From assembly GCA_024275565.1 (NCBI GenBank), contig JAJRYY010000207.1, forward strand, positions 1-56,882: a stretch of DNA of 56,882 nt, given 5' to 3'. Source of the stretch: Planctomycetota bacterium (lineage in GTDB: Bacteria > Planctomycetota > Phycisphaerae > UBA1845). The notes below the pieces were generated by a model that saw only the letters and a program-made list of their open reading frames with translations, had not been told where the DNA came from and ran no database searches. The position numbers and the translations under genes were made by a program. Shown here piece after piece: positions 36,387-45,492 of this stretch. The first letter of the stretch is position 1. Every line of letters begins with the position of its first letter.

Positions 36387-37556
36387 TCATCCAGTGAAGA
36401 ATGTCTGGAATCTGGCGAAGTCGGCCAGGTCTACGTCGCCGTCCTCGTCGAAATCGAACACGGTGCATTCCGAGGGTCCACTTGCGGATTCGGAAGCTTC
36501 CATACAGGTTACGAAGACACTAAAATCATCCAGATCGACGTCACCGTCGTTGTCTGCGTCTCCATCGATGCAACCACCCGGCGGACAGGCTTGGCAACCA
36601 TCGCAGTTTGGAACCCCGAACAGGCAATCATCGGCAGCGTCGAATGCCTCATCTGCGCACGCGACGTTGTCGCAGACACCTTCGTCATCGTGCAGTTGGC
36701 AGCACCGGTCATGCTCCAGAAAATCGATGGTATAAGTACCCGCTCCGTTGGTTCCGGATAAATTGCAGTCAAGCCCGAAAATCAGACCCCCGTCGCAGCC
36801 AGCACCGCCGCGTCCGAGGCAGCCCGAATCCAGATCGCACCCTCCGCCATGGGTTTCTCTACAGAAACAGTGTCCCAGCGAGTCATGCCAGACGTGGTAG
36901 AAAGCGCAGTCGCATGCGGCATCCAGGTAACTGATTCCATCCCCATTGTCGTCAAGGCAGCTGAAGATGCTGTTGCAATTGGAAAGCTCCTCCGGTCCAT
37001 CTCCGCATATCCCGCCGACGGCATCGGCAGCATCGACTGCGAAGCTGGTACGCTCGACGCTTGAGATTTCAAGCCGTTTCAGCGGAGTACCGGGAGGGAC
37101 CATCGTGTAGAAGGACAGCACACGGTAGAGCATGTCCTCGTGCTCCAGGGGTACGCGACGATCCGGGGCGAGATATTGCTCAAGGTCATTGCCAACCGCT
37201 TGCATGGCCCTGATCTGATCGATGGACAACGCACGGTCCTGCCCGTCGATGATGGCTGTCTTCTGCAAGGGATCGATCGTCGCATCGAGGACGACGTCGT
37301 CGATCTGAACGTGGACCACTATGAGCGTGGGCGACATCCGCCGACTCGAAAAGCTGATCCGCGACTGCCCGCGTGTGAGTACCCCCGCGATTGTGTCGCT
37401 CTTATGTTCCGTGATTCGCATGCTCAGGTGCTCGGTGATTCGCACGCTCAGGGCGACGGGTGCATTCACAGGTGTTCCAGGTTCCTCTGAAATCCCTTGA
37501 TCCGTCAGCACAAAGCTCAGTATTATGGCGAAGATAGCTGTTGTTTTATGTGTCAT
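36387..37556 (-). CDS. Secreted protein with phospholipase-A2-like motif and dockerin-like calcium loops
   Basis: This 389-residue protein has an N-terminal signal (THKTTAIFAIILSFVLT). The first 170 residues are unrecognised. A Cys-rich middle part contains 'FLEHDRCCQLHDD' (residues 279-291), which resembles the catalytic CCxxHD of phospholipase A2. The full signature needs Cys three residues after His; here it is Glu, so activity is uncertain. The C-terminus has two EF-hand-like loops, DADNDGDVDLDD (333-344) and DFDEDGDVDLAD (368-379), each followed by a short helix: the dockerin-like ending frequent in Phycisphaerae. These usually bind calcium and may mediate surface attachment. It is the only gene between alaS and the GNAT gene on this strand. 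Confidence 0.7.
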   Translation of the reverse strand: MTHKTTAIFAIILSFVLTDQGISEEPGTPVNAPVALSVRITEHLSMRITEHKSDTIAGVLTRGQSRISFSSRRMSPTLIVVHVQIDDVVLDATIDPLQKTAIIDGQDRALSIDQIRAMQAVGNDLEQYLAPDRRVPLEHEDMLYRVLSFYTMVPPGTPLKRLEISSVERTSFAVDAADAVGGICGDGPEELSNCNSIFSCLDDNGDGISYLDAACDCAFYHVWHDSLGHCFCRETHGGGCDLDSGCLGRGGAGCDGGLIFGLDCNLSGTNGAGTYTIDFLEHDRCCQLHDDEGVCDNVACADEAFDAADDCLFGVPNCDGCQACPPGGCIDGDADNDGDVDLDDFSVFVTCMEASESASGPSECTVFDFDEDGDVDLADFARFQTFFTG

Positions 37557-37675
37557 TTATCACAATCCCTATGGGCTTATCGGATGTTTACGCGACGATC
37601 GAATGTCCAGCCCGCAATGATAGCCAAACGAACTGAGTGGTTCAATCGAATCGGCTTTTCTCGTCAGACATAAAA

Positions 37676-38302
37676 TCACTTTGATTTGCGAATTTGCGGT
37701 TTGCGGAGCGTTTTTCGCATGACAGGTCTGGTTTTGGATCGCCGACACACCTCCTTAAACCCTGCCTGCTCGAACGCACTGTGCAACCCGCACCATGCGA
37801 AGGCGTCCGGTATCTTCTCTGTGTAGGGGATGAATGGGTAGCCCTCGACGATCCGTACACCGCGTGTGGCGGCGTATCTGGCGGCTGCCTTCAACATACG
37901 CACGGAAACGCCCATCCGGCGATAGGGTCGCGTCACGAACAGGCAGGAAATCGACCAGACATCCTTGTCGTCCACGGGTGCGAGCACGCGGGATTTCTCA
38001 AGACGCGTGAAGACCTTTCGAGGTGCGAGCGACACCCACGCGATCGGCCTACCCTCCACATATCCGATCAGGCCCGGAATCTCATCGCGTTTGACGATCC
38101 GCCGCATCGCCCGGCGATTCCCCTCGCCCTTGCCATTCTCAAACGCTTTGTTCGTCTCAAACTCTTTCGCAGACACCCGCCACGTCATGCACCAGCATCC
38201 GCCACACGCACCACGCGGTCCGAACAGCTTCTCCACATCGCTCCAGCGATCCCTGGTCACCGGTAAGACATCGAGGACAAATGTTGCCTTGCTGCCTGCC
38301 AT
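37676..38302 (-). CDS. GNAT family N-acetyltransferase
   Basis: This 208-residue protein has the GNAT core 'SISCLFVTRPYRRMGVSVRMLKAAARYAATRG', where RPYRRMGV provides the acetyl-CoA loop (R/QxxGxG/A in a variant form). The N-terminal part carries an unusual 'GPRGACGGCWCMTWRVSAKEF' segment with three Cys, seen in a subclass of uncharacterised GNAT proteins. The tail is strongly basic (RKTLRKPQIRKSK). The start has a perfect AGGAGGTGG upstream. The acceptor substrate is unknown. It is divergent from purC. Confidence 0.82.
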   Translation of the reverse strand: MAGSKATFVLDVLPVTRDRWSDVEKLFGPRGACGGCWCMTWRVSAKEFETNKAFENGKGEGNRRAMRRIVKRDEIPGLIGYVEGRPIAWVSLAPRKVFTRLEKSRVLAPVDDKDVWSISCLFVTRPYRRMGVSVRMLKAAARYAATRGVRIVEGYPFIPYTEKIPDAFAWCGLHSAFEQAGFKEVCRRSKTRPVMRKTLRKPQIRKSK

Positions 38303-38560
38303 GAACGGTTCACCACCTCCTGTAACGCCCTCTGTCCAGCAACGATTCTGCCAGCCATATCGTCAACCCCGGTTGTGACGATTGTATTCGGTTCTGGCGG
38401 AGAAAGTCGAGGAAATGACGGACCGGCCACCTGGGACGGGGTGATTCGGACACGGGCTGGTCGAATCGGGATCGGGAGATTAGGATGGACGCGTTGGTGG
38501 TGATTGTGTATGTGAATCCGTCGGGAAACATTGCCCCGACCTACCCTTTGGATGAGATAG

Positions 38561-39472
38561 ATGATGGCTGGTGATACTTCAGTGGTGGTAGAATCGCAGA
38601 TCCCCGGGCTGGATGTTCGACGTGGGAAGGTGCGGGATATATATGATCTTGGTGACGAGTTGCTCCTGGTCGCAACCGATCGAATCAGTGCGTATGACGT
38701 CGTCCTGCCCACGCCGATCCCGCAAAAAGGGCAGATGCTGACCCGCATCTCGGAGTTCTGGTTCGATTGGTTAGGAGATTCGGTCACGAACCATTTGATC
38801 GAGATCATCGGGGGTGTGGTTCCGGCGGGCCTCGAGGGGAAACTGCACGGTGCGCATGCGCAGCTCCGAGGGCGGACCATGCGCTGCCTCAAGACCAAAG
38901 TGGTACCGATCGAATGCGTGGTCCGTGGATACCTCGCGGGTTCGGGGTGGAAGGATTACTGTCGGACGGGCAAGGTCTGCGGGATCGAACTGCCAGCAGG
39001 GATGCAGGAATGTCAGCAGCTTCCAGAACCGATTTTCACGCCTTCGACCAAGGAAGATGTGGGGCATGACGAGAATATATCCTTCGACCAAGCCTGCGAC
39101 GTCGTAGGACGTGATGTGATGGAGACCCTTCGCGACCGGAGTCTGGATATTTATCGCCGGGCAGCAGAGTATGCTCGAAGCCGGGGGATCATCATCGCAG
39201 ATACGAAGTTTGAATGGGGACAGTTGCGGGACGAATTGATCCTGATCGACGAAGTCCTCACGCCGGATTCGTCCCGGTTCTGGCCGGTAGATAAGTACGA
39301 AGCGGGCAGGGACCAGGAAAGTTTTGATAAGCAGTATGTACGAAACTATCTGACGACACTGGTGAAAGCAGGGCGATGGGACAAGACCCCGCCAGCTCCG
39401 GAACTTCCGCCGGAGATCGTCGAAAATACTGCCGCAAAGTATCAGCAGGCACTCTCAATGCTGATGGGGTAA
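38561..39472 (+). CDS. purC: Phosphoribosylaminoimidazole-succinocarboxamide synthase
   Basis: This 303-residue enzyme is SAICAR synthetase, which joins CAIR and aspartate with ATP in purine synthesis. It opens 'VRRGKVRDIYDLGDELLLVATDRISAYDVVLP', with the ATP-binding K-V-R-D-I-Y motif. Conserved 'CVVRGYLAGSGWKDY' and 'IADTKFEWGQLRDELILIDEVLTPDSSRFW' follow. Its length matches the 300-residue type rather than the 240-residue one. Two ATGs in tandem are possible. No other pur genes are near. A perfect palindrome about 95 bases downstream may mark the end of the transcript. Confidence 0.95.
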   Translation: MMAGDTSVVVESQIPGLDVRRGKVRDIYDLGDELLLVATDRISAYDVVLPTPIPQKGQMLTRISEFWFDWLGDSVTNHLIEIIGGVVPAGLEGKLHGAHAQLRGRTMRCLKTKVVPIECVVRGYLAGSGWKDYCRTGKVCGIELPAGMQECQQLPEPIFTPSTKEDVGHDENISFDQACDVVGRDVMETLRDRSLDIYRRAAEYARSRGIIIADTKFEWGQLRDELILIDEVLTPDSSRFWPVDKYEAGRDQESFDKQYVRNYLTTLVKAGRWDKTPPAPELPPEIVENTAAKYQQALSMLMG

Positions 39473-39565
39473 CGCCAGTCGTTTCTGACGGGGTAGGACA
39501 GGGTGTCCGGCTGGAGGGAATGCCGGCGGGCGTTGCTGCGCTTGTTGGTGTTTCTGGTAAAAGTC

Positions 39566-39595
39566 GCTCCCCCATGTCTTCAGACATGGGGGAGC
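39566..39595. terminator. Perfect 14-bp palindrome downstream of purC
   Basis: GCTCCCCCATGTCT and its exact complement are separated by only TC, so the real loop would be six bases or so. The stem is very stable. On the plus strand no T-run follows. On the minus strand ACTTTTACC follows, a weak T-run. It may end purC transcription or be a dispersed palindrome. Confidence 0.5.
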
Positions 39596-39661
39596 CGATG
39601 ACCGCATGATTTGCGTGAATGGTTCTGTGTAAAGCAGATCGACCCGCCGATCATCTGATCC

Positions 39662-39718
39662 GTCACTTCAAAGCGAGTCTGTCACTTCAAAGCGAGGCGG
39701 TCACCATACACAGTGACC
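39662..39718. repeat. 16-bp direct repeat followed by an inverted repeat
   Basis: GTCACTTCAAAGCGAG occurs at 39662-39677 and 39681-39696. Immediately after, GGTCAC-catacaca-GTGACC (39699-39718) forms a six-pair stem, and the motif GTCAC is shared by both structures. Confidence 0.7.
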
Positions 39719-40054
39719 CATTTCCGGTTTTTTCTAAAATTTATTGCGCGGTTCGCATCCAATTGTCGTCAATTGATATGTATTGATTGTATTGGGCATG
39801 CTGCACCGTAAGAATACAAAGCGACGGACGATGTATATCGATATTGGCGAAATATCGGTTCGGGTTTGTTTGTCGGGGCGCTTCCCCTTGCATGTCTAAG
39901 GCTGACATGCAACTGCTCCTGACGATAGCGGCCGCACGTGTTTTATGACCGGCGCGTGCGGTCGCATCATTAGGCAGCGGTACCATCCATGAACGTGCAT
40001 GCCGCAGGACGGGCACACCGCAGGACGTGCATACCGCATGAATACTACGCCTTA

Positions 40055-40114
40055 CTGGAACACCATGGTGTCTGCTGGAACACCATGGTGTCTGCTGGAA
40101 TACCACGGTGCGAT
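40055..40114. repeat. 20-bp tandem array, three units
   Basis: CTGGAACACCATGGTGTCTG occurs twice without change (40055-40074, 40075-40094), followed by a diverged third unit. Each intact unit contains the ten-base palindrome CACCATGGTG. Confidence 0.8.
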
Positions 40115-40194
40115 GTCGGGTGTGGCGAAGTGATGTCGGGGGCGATGAAGTAGACGTGGTGGGTGGCGGAATCTGACGATCCGATGAAGCAAAT

Positions 40195-40281
40195 CGGAGG
40201 AGGAGGGATTCGAACCCCCGGTACGGTTACCCGCACGCCGGTTTTCAAAACCGGTCCCTTCGGCCACTCGGGCACTCCTCC
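40195..40281 (-). tRNA. tRNA-Ser (anticodon TGA)
   Basis: The 87-base minus-strand sequence folds as a class II tRNA. The acceptor GGAGGAG pairs with CTCCTCC, the anticodon stem CCGGT/ACCGG encloses TTTGAAA (anticodon TGA), a long variable arm follows, and the T-arm loop is TTCGAAT. The discriminator base is G and CCA is not encoded. It reads UCA and other UCN codons. Confidence 0.96.
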
Positions 40282-40688
40282 GTCAGTGATATTGATGCCC
40301 GCGCCCCGATCAGGATCCGATCCGGGCACAAGTCGTGGAGGGTGTATACCATGGATTGGGATTTAGATCGACACCTGCGCTACAGAAGCAATTTTGCCCG
40401 GTCTGCCACATTGAATCAGAACCCTCCGTCCTAACCCGCCTCATTCGCCCAGAATGTGTAATTTCACGCCACACGCGCCGTTCCGCTCCACCTGGGATCA
40501 AAGATTATGACGCCCCGTTGCAGCCGGGTGGGTAAGTCGTTACTGTACGGGCGATTCTGGCGGTGTGGTCGCTTTGCGCGGGCATTTTTCGTCCGAATTT
40601 CCTTGAAGTATTGACCAATTTAGGTGTTGGCAGTCTTCAGATTTGGTGGGCTATGACATGGACCCCTTCTGGGTGCGTGATTCTCGAT
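40282..40688. other. Gene-free stretch between the two tRNA genes
   Basis: About 400 bases between a minus-strand and a plus-strand tRNA gene, so promoters for both are expected here. No clear -35/-10 pair, repeat or protein gene was found by eye. Confidence 0.4.
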
Positions 40689-40760
40689 TGCCCGGTGGTG
40701 TAATTGGCAACACACCAGGTTTTGATCCTGGTATTCCAGGTTCAAGTCCTGGCCGGGTAG
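40689..40760 (+). tRNA. tRNA-Gln (anticodon TTG)
   Basis: This 72-base cloverleaf has acceptor TGCCCGG pairing with CCGGGTA (one G-T pair), a D-arm with GGTGTAATTGGCAACAC, an anticodon stem CCAGG/CCTGG enclosing TTTTGAT (anticodon TTG), and T-arm CCAGG-TTCAAGT-CCTGG. The discriminator is G and CCA is not encoded. It lies 56 bases upstream of the glmU-like gene, so the two may be co-transcribed. Confidence 0.96.
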
Positions 40761-40777
40761 GTTTCTCGATAAGTTGA

Positions 40778-41752
<975 letters not shown>

Positions 41753-41857
41753 CGGCGACAGGTCGGCGAGGTGTTGCTGGCTGCGAGGTGTTGCGGTCGG
41801 CGAGGTAATGCCATGATAGCAGGTAGTATGGGACGCGAAGGCAGGAGCAAAACAGTC

Positions 41858-42844
41858 ATGTCGCTTGGGAATCACAAACGTGCGAACAGCGATCTCCGTC
41901 ACATGCGTGTGTTCGGCGGGTCAAGTCATCCGAGTCTGGTGCGAAAAATATGCGAATCGCTCGACCTGGAGCTGGCTGGTGCGGTTGTAGAGCGATTTCC
42001 GGACGGTGAGACGATTATCAAGGTCGAGGATGACGTTCGCGGCAAGGATTGCTTCGTCATCCAGTCCACCTGCCCGCCGGTCAACGATAATTTAATGGAA
42101 TTGTTGATTTTTATCGATTCGCTTCGTCGGGCGAGTGCGGACCGGATTACGGTGGTTATTCCATATTTCGGGTACGCCCGGCAGGACCGTAAATCTGAGG
42201 GTCGGACCCCGATCACAGCCAAGCTTGTGGCGAATATGCTCGCGACGGCTGGTGTGGATCGTGTTCTGACGATGGATCTGCACGCGGACCAGATTCAGGG
42301 TTTTTTCGACATTCCAGTGGATCATCTTACGGCTGCTCCGGTGCTTGGGGAGTATTTTAAGTCGCTGAATCTGGAAAATATCACGCTTTTGTCGCCTGAT
42401 GTCGGGAATATCAAGACTGCGAACAAATTTACATCACAGCTTGGTGGCGATTTGGCCATCATTGACAAGCGTCGGACATCGAGCGACACCATCACTGCCG
42501 TGAACATCATTGGTGAGGTGAAGGGCAAGACTGTGCTTATCGTTGATGATATGATCACGACCGCGGGTACTGCTACAGCGGCTGCCAAGCTGGTTCGTGA
42601 GCATGGTGCGGAGAAGGTGCTTCTGGGAGCGACGCACGCGATTTTCGCCGGTCCTGCCATCGATCGGTTGAAGGATTCCGGGATCGATGGCCTGGTTGTG
42701 ACAGATACGACACCCGTTGGTGAGAATACGGTTGGCGTTTTGGACAATTTGACGGTATTGTCTGTGTCCAATCTGATTGGCGAGGCGATTCGGCGTATTC
42801 ATGAGCATGAGTCGATTAGCGCGCTGTTCCGAGGGATCGGTTGA
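41858..42844 (+). CDS. prs: Ribose-phosphate pyrophosphokinase
   Basis: This 328-residue enzyme makes PRPP from ribose 5-phosphate and ATP. It starts 'MRVFGGSSHPSLVRKICESL' after a 15-residue lead. It has 'GRTPITAKLVANMLATAGVDRVLTMDLHADQIQGFFDIPVD', with the catalytic His-containing stretch, and the PRPP loop 'VLIVDDMITTAGTATAAA'. The end is 'LIGEAIRRIHEHESISALF'. An AGGAG ten bases upstream supports this ATG; earlier in-frame ATGs at 41813 and 41828 and a later one at 41903 are possible. It lies about 105 bases after the glmU-like gene and supplies PRPP for nucleotide synthesis, including the PurC pathway. Confidence 0.95.
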   Translation: MSLGNHKRANSDLRHMRVFGGSSHPSLVRKICESLDLELAGAVVERFPDGETIIKVEDDVRGKDCFVIQSTCPPVNDNLMELLIFIDSLRRASADRITVVIPYFGYARQDRKSEGRTPITAKLVANMLATAGVDRVLTMDLHADQIQGFFDIPVDHLTAAPVLGEYFKSLNLENITLLSPDVGNIKTANKFTSQLGGDLAIIDKRRTSSDTITAVNIIGEVKGKTVLIVDDMITTAGTATAAAKLVREHGAEKVLLGATHAIFAGPAIDRLKDSGIDGLVVTDTTPVGENTVGVLDNLTVLSVSNLIGEAIRRIHEHESISALFRGIG

Positions 42845-42903
42845 CGGGTCTCCGGGGATTGGATTGGCGGACATGTGATTTGTTTGGCGGCCCGTCGGGG
42901 TTG

Positions 42904-42931
42904 TTGACTGTAAATATTGATGTAATAAAGA
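42904..42931 (+). promoter_or_regulatory. Weak candidate promoter for rplY
   Basis: TTGACT (42904-42909) and TAAAGA (42926-42931) are separated by 16 bases in an AT-rich stretch within the 127-base gap before rplY. The -35 is good and the -10 is poor. Confidence 0.35.
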
Positions 42932-42971
42932 CTTAGATGCTGCGTTTGGAATTGAGGAGTTATCGGACACC

Positions 42972-43625
42972 ATGGAAATACCAACAATCAAAGCGGATCG
43001 TCGTACCGAGGTGGGTACGCGTGTTTCGCGACTCATTCGCGAGCAGGGTCTATTGCCTGGGATCATTTATGGTCATGGCGAGACGCCGGAAGCGTTCCAG
43101 TTGTCGGCCCACGAATTCAAGCTTCACTTGAGAGACGGTGTTCGTCTGCTCAAGGTCGATTTTGGCGGCCAGGCTGGTGATTATCTGATTAAGGATGTTC
43201 AGTACGATCATCTTCAGAAGGATCCTGTGCATATTGACCTGACGCGTGTTGATCTGAACGAACGGATCACGGTGAATGTGAGTATTGAGCTTCGGGGTAC
43301 TCCGAAGGGGATCGCTGACGGCGGGATTCTGGACCATATTCTGGACCATATTGAGATTGAGTGTCTTGCTTCAGGAATTCCGCAGACACTTCATCCGAGC
43401 GTTGCGGATCTTGGTGTTGGCGATGCATTGACCGCCGGTGATCTTGAGCTTCCTGCTGGTGTTGCGTTGAATACGGATCCTGATGTCAAGATCGCTGCTG
43501 TGAATCTGCTTGCGACGAAGAGTGCTACGGCGACTGAGGAGGGTGATGAGCCATCCTCAACCGAGCCGGAGCGTATTGGTGGTCGTCCGGAAGACCAAGG
43601 TGATGATTCCGGCGATTCCAAGTAG
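42972..43625 (+). CDS. rplY: Large ribosomal subunit protein bL25, CTC form
   Basis: This 217-residue protein has an N-terminal L25 domain that binds 5S rRNA (opening 'IKADRRTEVGTRVSRLIREQGLLPGIIYG'). A second beta domain of the general-stress CTC type follows ('DLTRVDLNERITVNVSIELRGTPKG'). The last 30 or so residues are an acidic Ser/Glu/Asp tail. There is a local duplication, 'ILDHILDHIE', where CTC proteins usually have a single copy. Its place between prs and pth is the same as in Bacillus and many others. Confidence 0.93.
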   Translation: MEIPTIKADRRTEVGTRVSRLIREQGLLPGIIYGHGETPEAFQLSAHEFKLHLRDGVRLLKVDFGGQAGDYLIKDVQYDHLQKDPVHIDLTRVDLNERITVNVSIELRGTPKGIADGGILDHILDHIEIECLASGIPQTLHPSVADLGVGDALTAGDLELPAGVALNTDPDVKIAAVNLLATKSATATEEGDEPSSTEPERIGGRPEDQGDDSGDSK

Positions 43626-43654
43626 GGTGCGTGGATGTGCTGGTGTGCTGGTTC

Positions 43655-43736
43655 GCTGATGTTCGGGCGTGCTGATTTTCCGGTGTGCGGGTGTTCTGGC
43701 TTGCTGGGATGTGTCTGCCTGCTGATGTTTGGGCGT
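43655..43736. repeat. 16-bp direct repeats in the rplY-pth gap
   Basis: GCTGATGTTCGGGCGT (43655-43670) and GCTGATGTTTGGGCGT (43721-43736) differ at one base. The whole gap is built from GTGCTGG- and TTCGGGCG-like pieces, a decayed repeat array. Confidence 0.55.
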
Positions 43737-43804
43737 TTGAGCGGCGGTTTGGACCTGCGCTGCGTGGATAGTCGAGCTTGTTCGTGAGTGAATCTTCGTC
43801 TTCG

Positions 43805-44377
43805 ATGAAGCTTATTGTCGGGCTTGGGAATCCGGGTGCGCGTTACGATGGTACGCGTCACAACGTTGGATTTGCGACGGTGGATGAGTTGGCTCGTCGG
43901 TGGTCTCTGGACCTTTGTAAGGAGAAGTTCCACGCGTGGTTTGGCGATGGATTGATCTGCGATCAGCGGGTTGTTTTGTTGAAGCCGACGACGTTTATGA
44001 ACCGTAGCGGCGACGCGGTATTGGCTGCTGGTCGGTTTTATCGGTTGGAACTTTCGGATTTGCTTGTTATTTTGGACGACTTCGCGTTGCCTCTTGGGCA
44101 GTTGCGGGTTCGTATGAAGGGTTCTGGTGGTGGTCAGAATGGCCTCCAGAATGTGATAGACCGAGTTGGGTCGACCGATTTTGCTCGGTTGCGGCTTGGG
44201 ATTGGCGAAACAGGCGGTCTGGCTGTCTCGCATGTTCTGTCGCCTTTTACGCCGAGTGAGCGCGTTGAGTCCGATGCGATGGTGTGTCGGGCTGCCGACG
44301 CTGTTGAGTGCTGGTTGAAGGAAGGTACTGCGACTGCGATGAACCGTTACAATGTACGCAGCGAGCAGGCGGATTAG
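43805..44377 (+). CDS. pth: Peptidyl-tRNA hydrolase
   Basis: This 190-residue enzyme releases tRNA from dropped-off peptidyl-tRNA. Catalytic residues are in place: Asn9 in GLGNPG, His19 in TRHNVGF, and Asp92 in LDDFALPLG. The 'GSGGGQNGLQNVIDRVGSTDFARLRLGIG' segment also matches the family. The ATG is chosen because it aligns with the standard MKLIVGLGNPG start; a GTG at 43784 would add seven residues. It lies in a conserved order with rplY. A large tandem array follows directly after its stop. Confidence 0.95.
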   Translation: MKLIVGLGNPGARYDGTRHNVGFATVDELARRWSLDLCKEKFHAWFGDGLICDQRVVLLKPTTFMNRSGDAVLAAGRFYRLELSDLLVILDDFALPLGQLRVRMKGSGGGQNGLQNVIDRVGSTDFARLRLGIGETGGLAVSHVLSPFTPSERVESDAMVCRAADAVECWLKEGTATAMNRYNVRSEQAD

Positions 44378-44741
44378 GTGTGCGGCGTGCAGGTTGTTCA
44401 GGCAGTCAGGCGAGCAGGCGGTTCAGGCGAGCAGGCGGTTCAGGCGAGCAGGCGGTTCAAGCGGACAGGCGGATCGGGCGGACAGGCGGATCGGGCGGAC
44501 AGGCGGATCGGGCGGACAGGCGGATCGGGCGGACAGGTTGTTCAGGCTTGCTTTGTGCAGGTGGATCGGGTTCGCGGGAGATCTGTCGGGTTAGTGGTGT
44601 CGGATCGGCTTTGTGTTGATTCGTACAGTTGAGCGAATTGCCCATTGCAACATGTGTATGGACACTGGTGTGGGTTTGATGTCGCGGTGTGATTCATGCT
44701 GCGGTGTGTTTGGTGATAAGTGGTGTTGGAGGTTTTGACCT
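44378..44741. other. Gap with minisatellite between pth and rpsF
   Basis: About 360 bases. The first 170 are taken by the 17-bp array at 44408-44543. The remainder (44544-44741) is G/T-rich; it would be the 5' leader of rpsF, but no S6-binding RNA motif could be identified by eye. Confidence 0.5.
44408..44543. repeat. 17-bp tandem array, eight units of two subtypes
   Basis: Three units of AGGCGAGCAGGCGGTTC (44408-44458) are followed by five of the form GGGCGGACAGGCGGATC, the first and last slightly changed. The period is exactly 17 throughout, so no frame is kept. It lies 31 bases after the pth stop. Confidence 0.92.
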
Positions 44742-45278
44742 TTGAAACGGTATGAAGGGATGTTCCTGTTCGATCCGACGATGGCATCGGAGTCTGGTGC
44801 AGTTGAGGCCGAATTGAAGCGGGTATTTGATCGCAACGGTGCTGAGATCATTACCTGGGGTAAGTGGGACGAACGTAAGTTGATGTACGAGATCGAGAAT
44901 CGCAAGCGTGCTTATTATGCCCTGGTGTATTTTAAGGCAGATGAGACGCGTCTTGTGGATTTTGATCGTGACTGTCAGCTTTCAGAGTCGATTTTGCGTG
45001 TGATGGTCCTGAATGCTGAGGATCAGACGCGTGAAATGATGGAGAAGGCGATTGCTGATGCTCCTGGGGCAGCGAATGTTGCTCGTGCTACAGAGGCTGC
45101 TGCACCGCCTGCTGACAAGCCCGCAGAGCCGGCTGCTACTCCTGCCTCTGAAACCTCTGAAGTGGCTGCCACTTCGTCCTCTGCAACGGCGACGCTTGAG
45201 GCGGAAGCACCTGCTGAAGCTGAGGCTGAGGGTTCGTCTTCGGAAGTAGATGGCGCGTCCTCTGGTGACGCTGAGTAG
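44742..45278 (+). CDS. rpsF: Small ribosomal subunit protein bS6 with long Ala/Glu tail
   Basis: The first 105 or so residues are bS6: 'KRYEGMFLFDPTMASESGAVEAELKRVF', 'KWDERKLMYEIENRKRAYYALVYFKA' and 'LSESILRVMVLNAEDQTREMM'. The remaining 73 residues are rich in Ala, Glu, Pro and Ser and probably disordered, much longer than the short acidic tail of E. coli S6. Translation starts at TTG with GGAGG nine bases upstream; no ATG occurs before 'MFLF'. ssb follows after a second 17-bp array. rpsR, usual next to ssb, is not found here. Confidence 0.92.
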   Translation: MKRYEGMFLFDPTMASESGAVEAELKRVFDRNGAEIITWGKWDERKLMYEIENRKRAYYALVYFKADETRLVDFDRDCQLSESILRVMVLNAEDQTREMMEKAIADAPGAANVARATEAAAPPADKPAEPAATPASETSEVAATSSSATATLEAEAPAEAEAEGSSSEVDGASSGDAE

Positions 45279-45400
45279 AGCATGATGGTGCAGAGTAGAG
45301 CAGTTGGTGCTGAGTAGCAGGTTTCTGGTATGCACATGCAACGGCCTGTTCTGCATGGTTGTCGGCGTTTGGATCGTGCAATTTTGCAGGGTTGGCCGGG

Positions 45401-45484
45401 TTGTTTGGTTGACCGGTTGTTGGGTTGGCAGGGTTGTTGGGTTGGATTGGTTGTTGGGTTGGATTGGTTGTTTGGTTGGATAGG
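45401..45484. repeat. 17-bp tandem array, five units, just upstream of ssb
   Basis: Units run TTGTTTGGTTGACCGG (16), TTGTTGGGTTGGCAGGG, TTGTTGGGTTGGATTGG twice without change, and TTGTTTGGTTGGATAGG. The last unit ends eight bases before the ssb GTG, so the array covers the position of the ribosome binding site (TAGGGTGGAA). Confidence 0.9.
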
Positions 45485-45492
45485 GTGGAACT

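Larger units (their letters stand above)
39473..40194. other. Repeat-rich gene-free region between purC and tRNA-Ser
   Basis: About 720 bases without a credible gene. From left to right: a perfect 14-bp palindrome (39566-39595), a 16-bp direct repeat with an inverted repeat behind it (39662-39718), an AT-rich stretch near 39720-39790 that could hold a promoter, short GCCGCAGGAC-type repeats near 39990-40035, and a 20-bp tandem array (40055-40114). No known small RNA could be recognised. Confidence 0.55.

Noticed and set aside
38257..38898. Minus-strand frame opposite the purC start
   Set aside because: It overlaps a clear purC gene and shows Arg/Ser-rich shadow composition.
44408..44543. CRISPR array
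   Set aside because: Units of 17 bp follow one another without spacers and no cas genes are near, so it is a plain tandem repeat.
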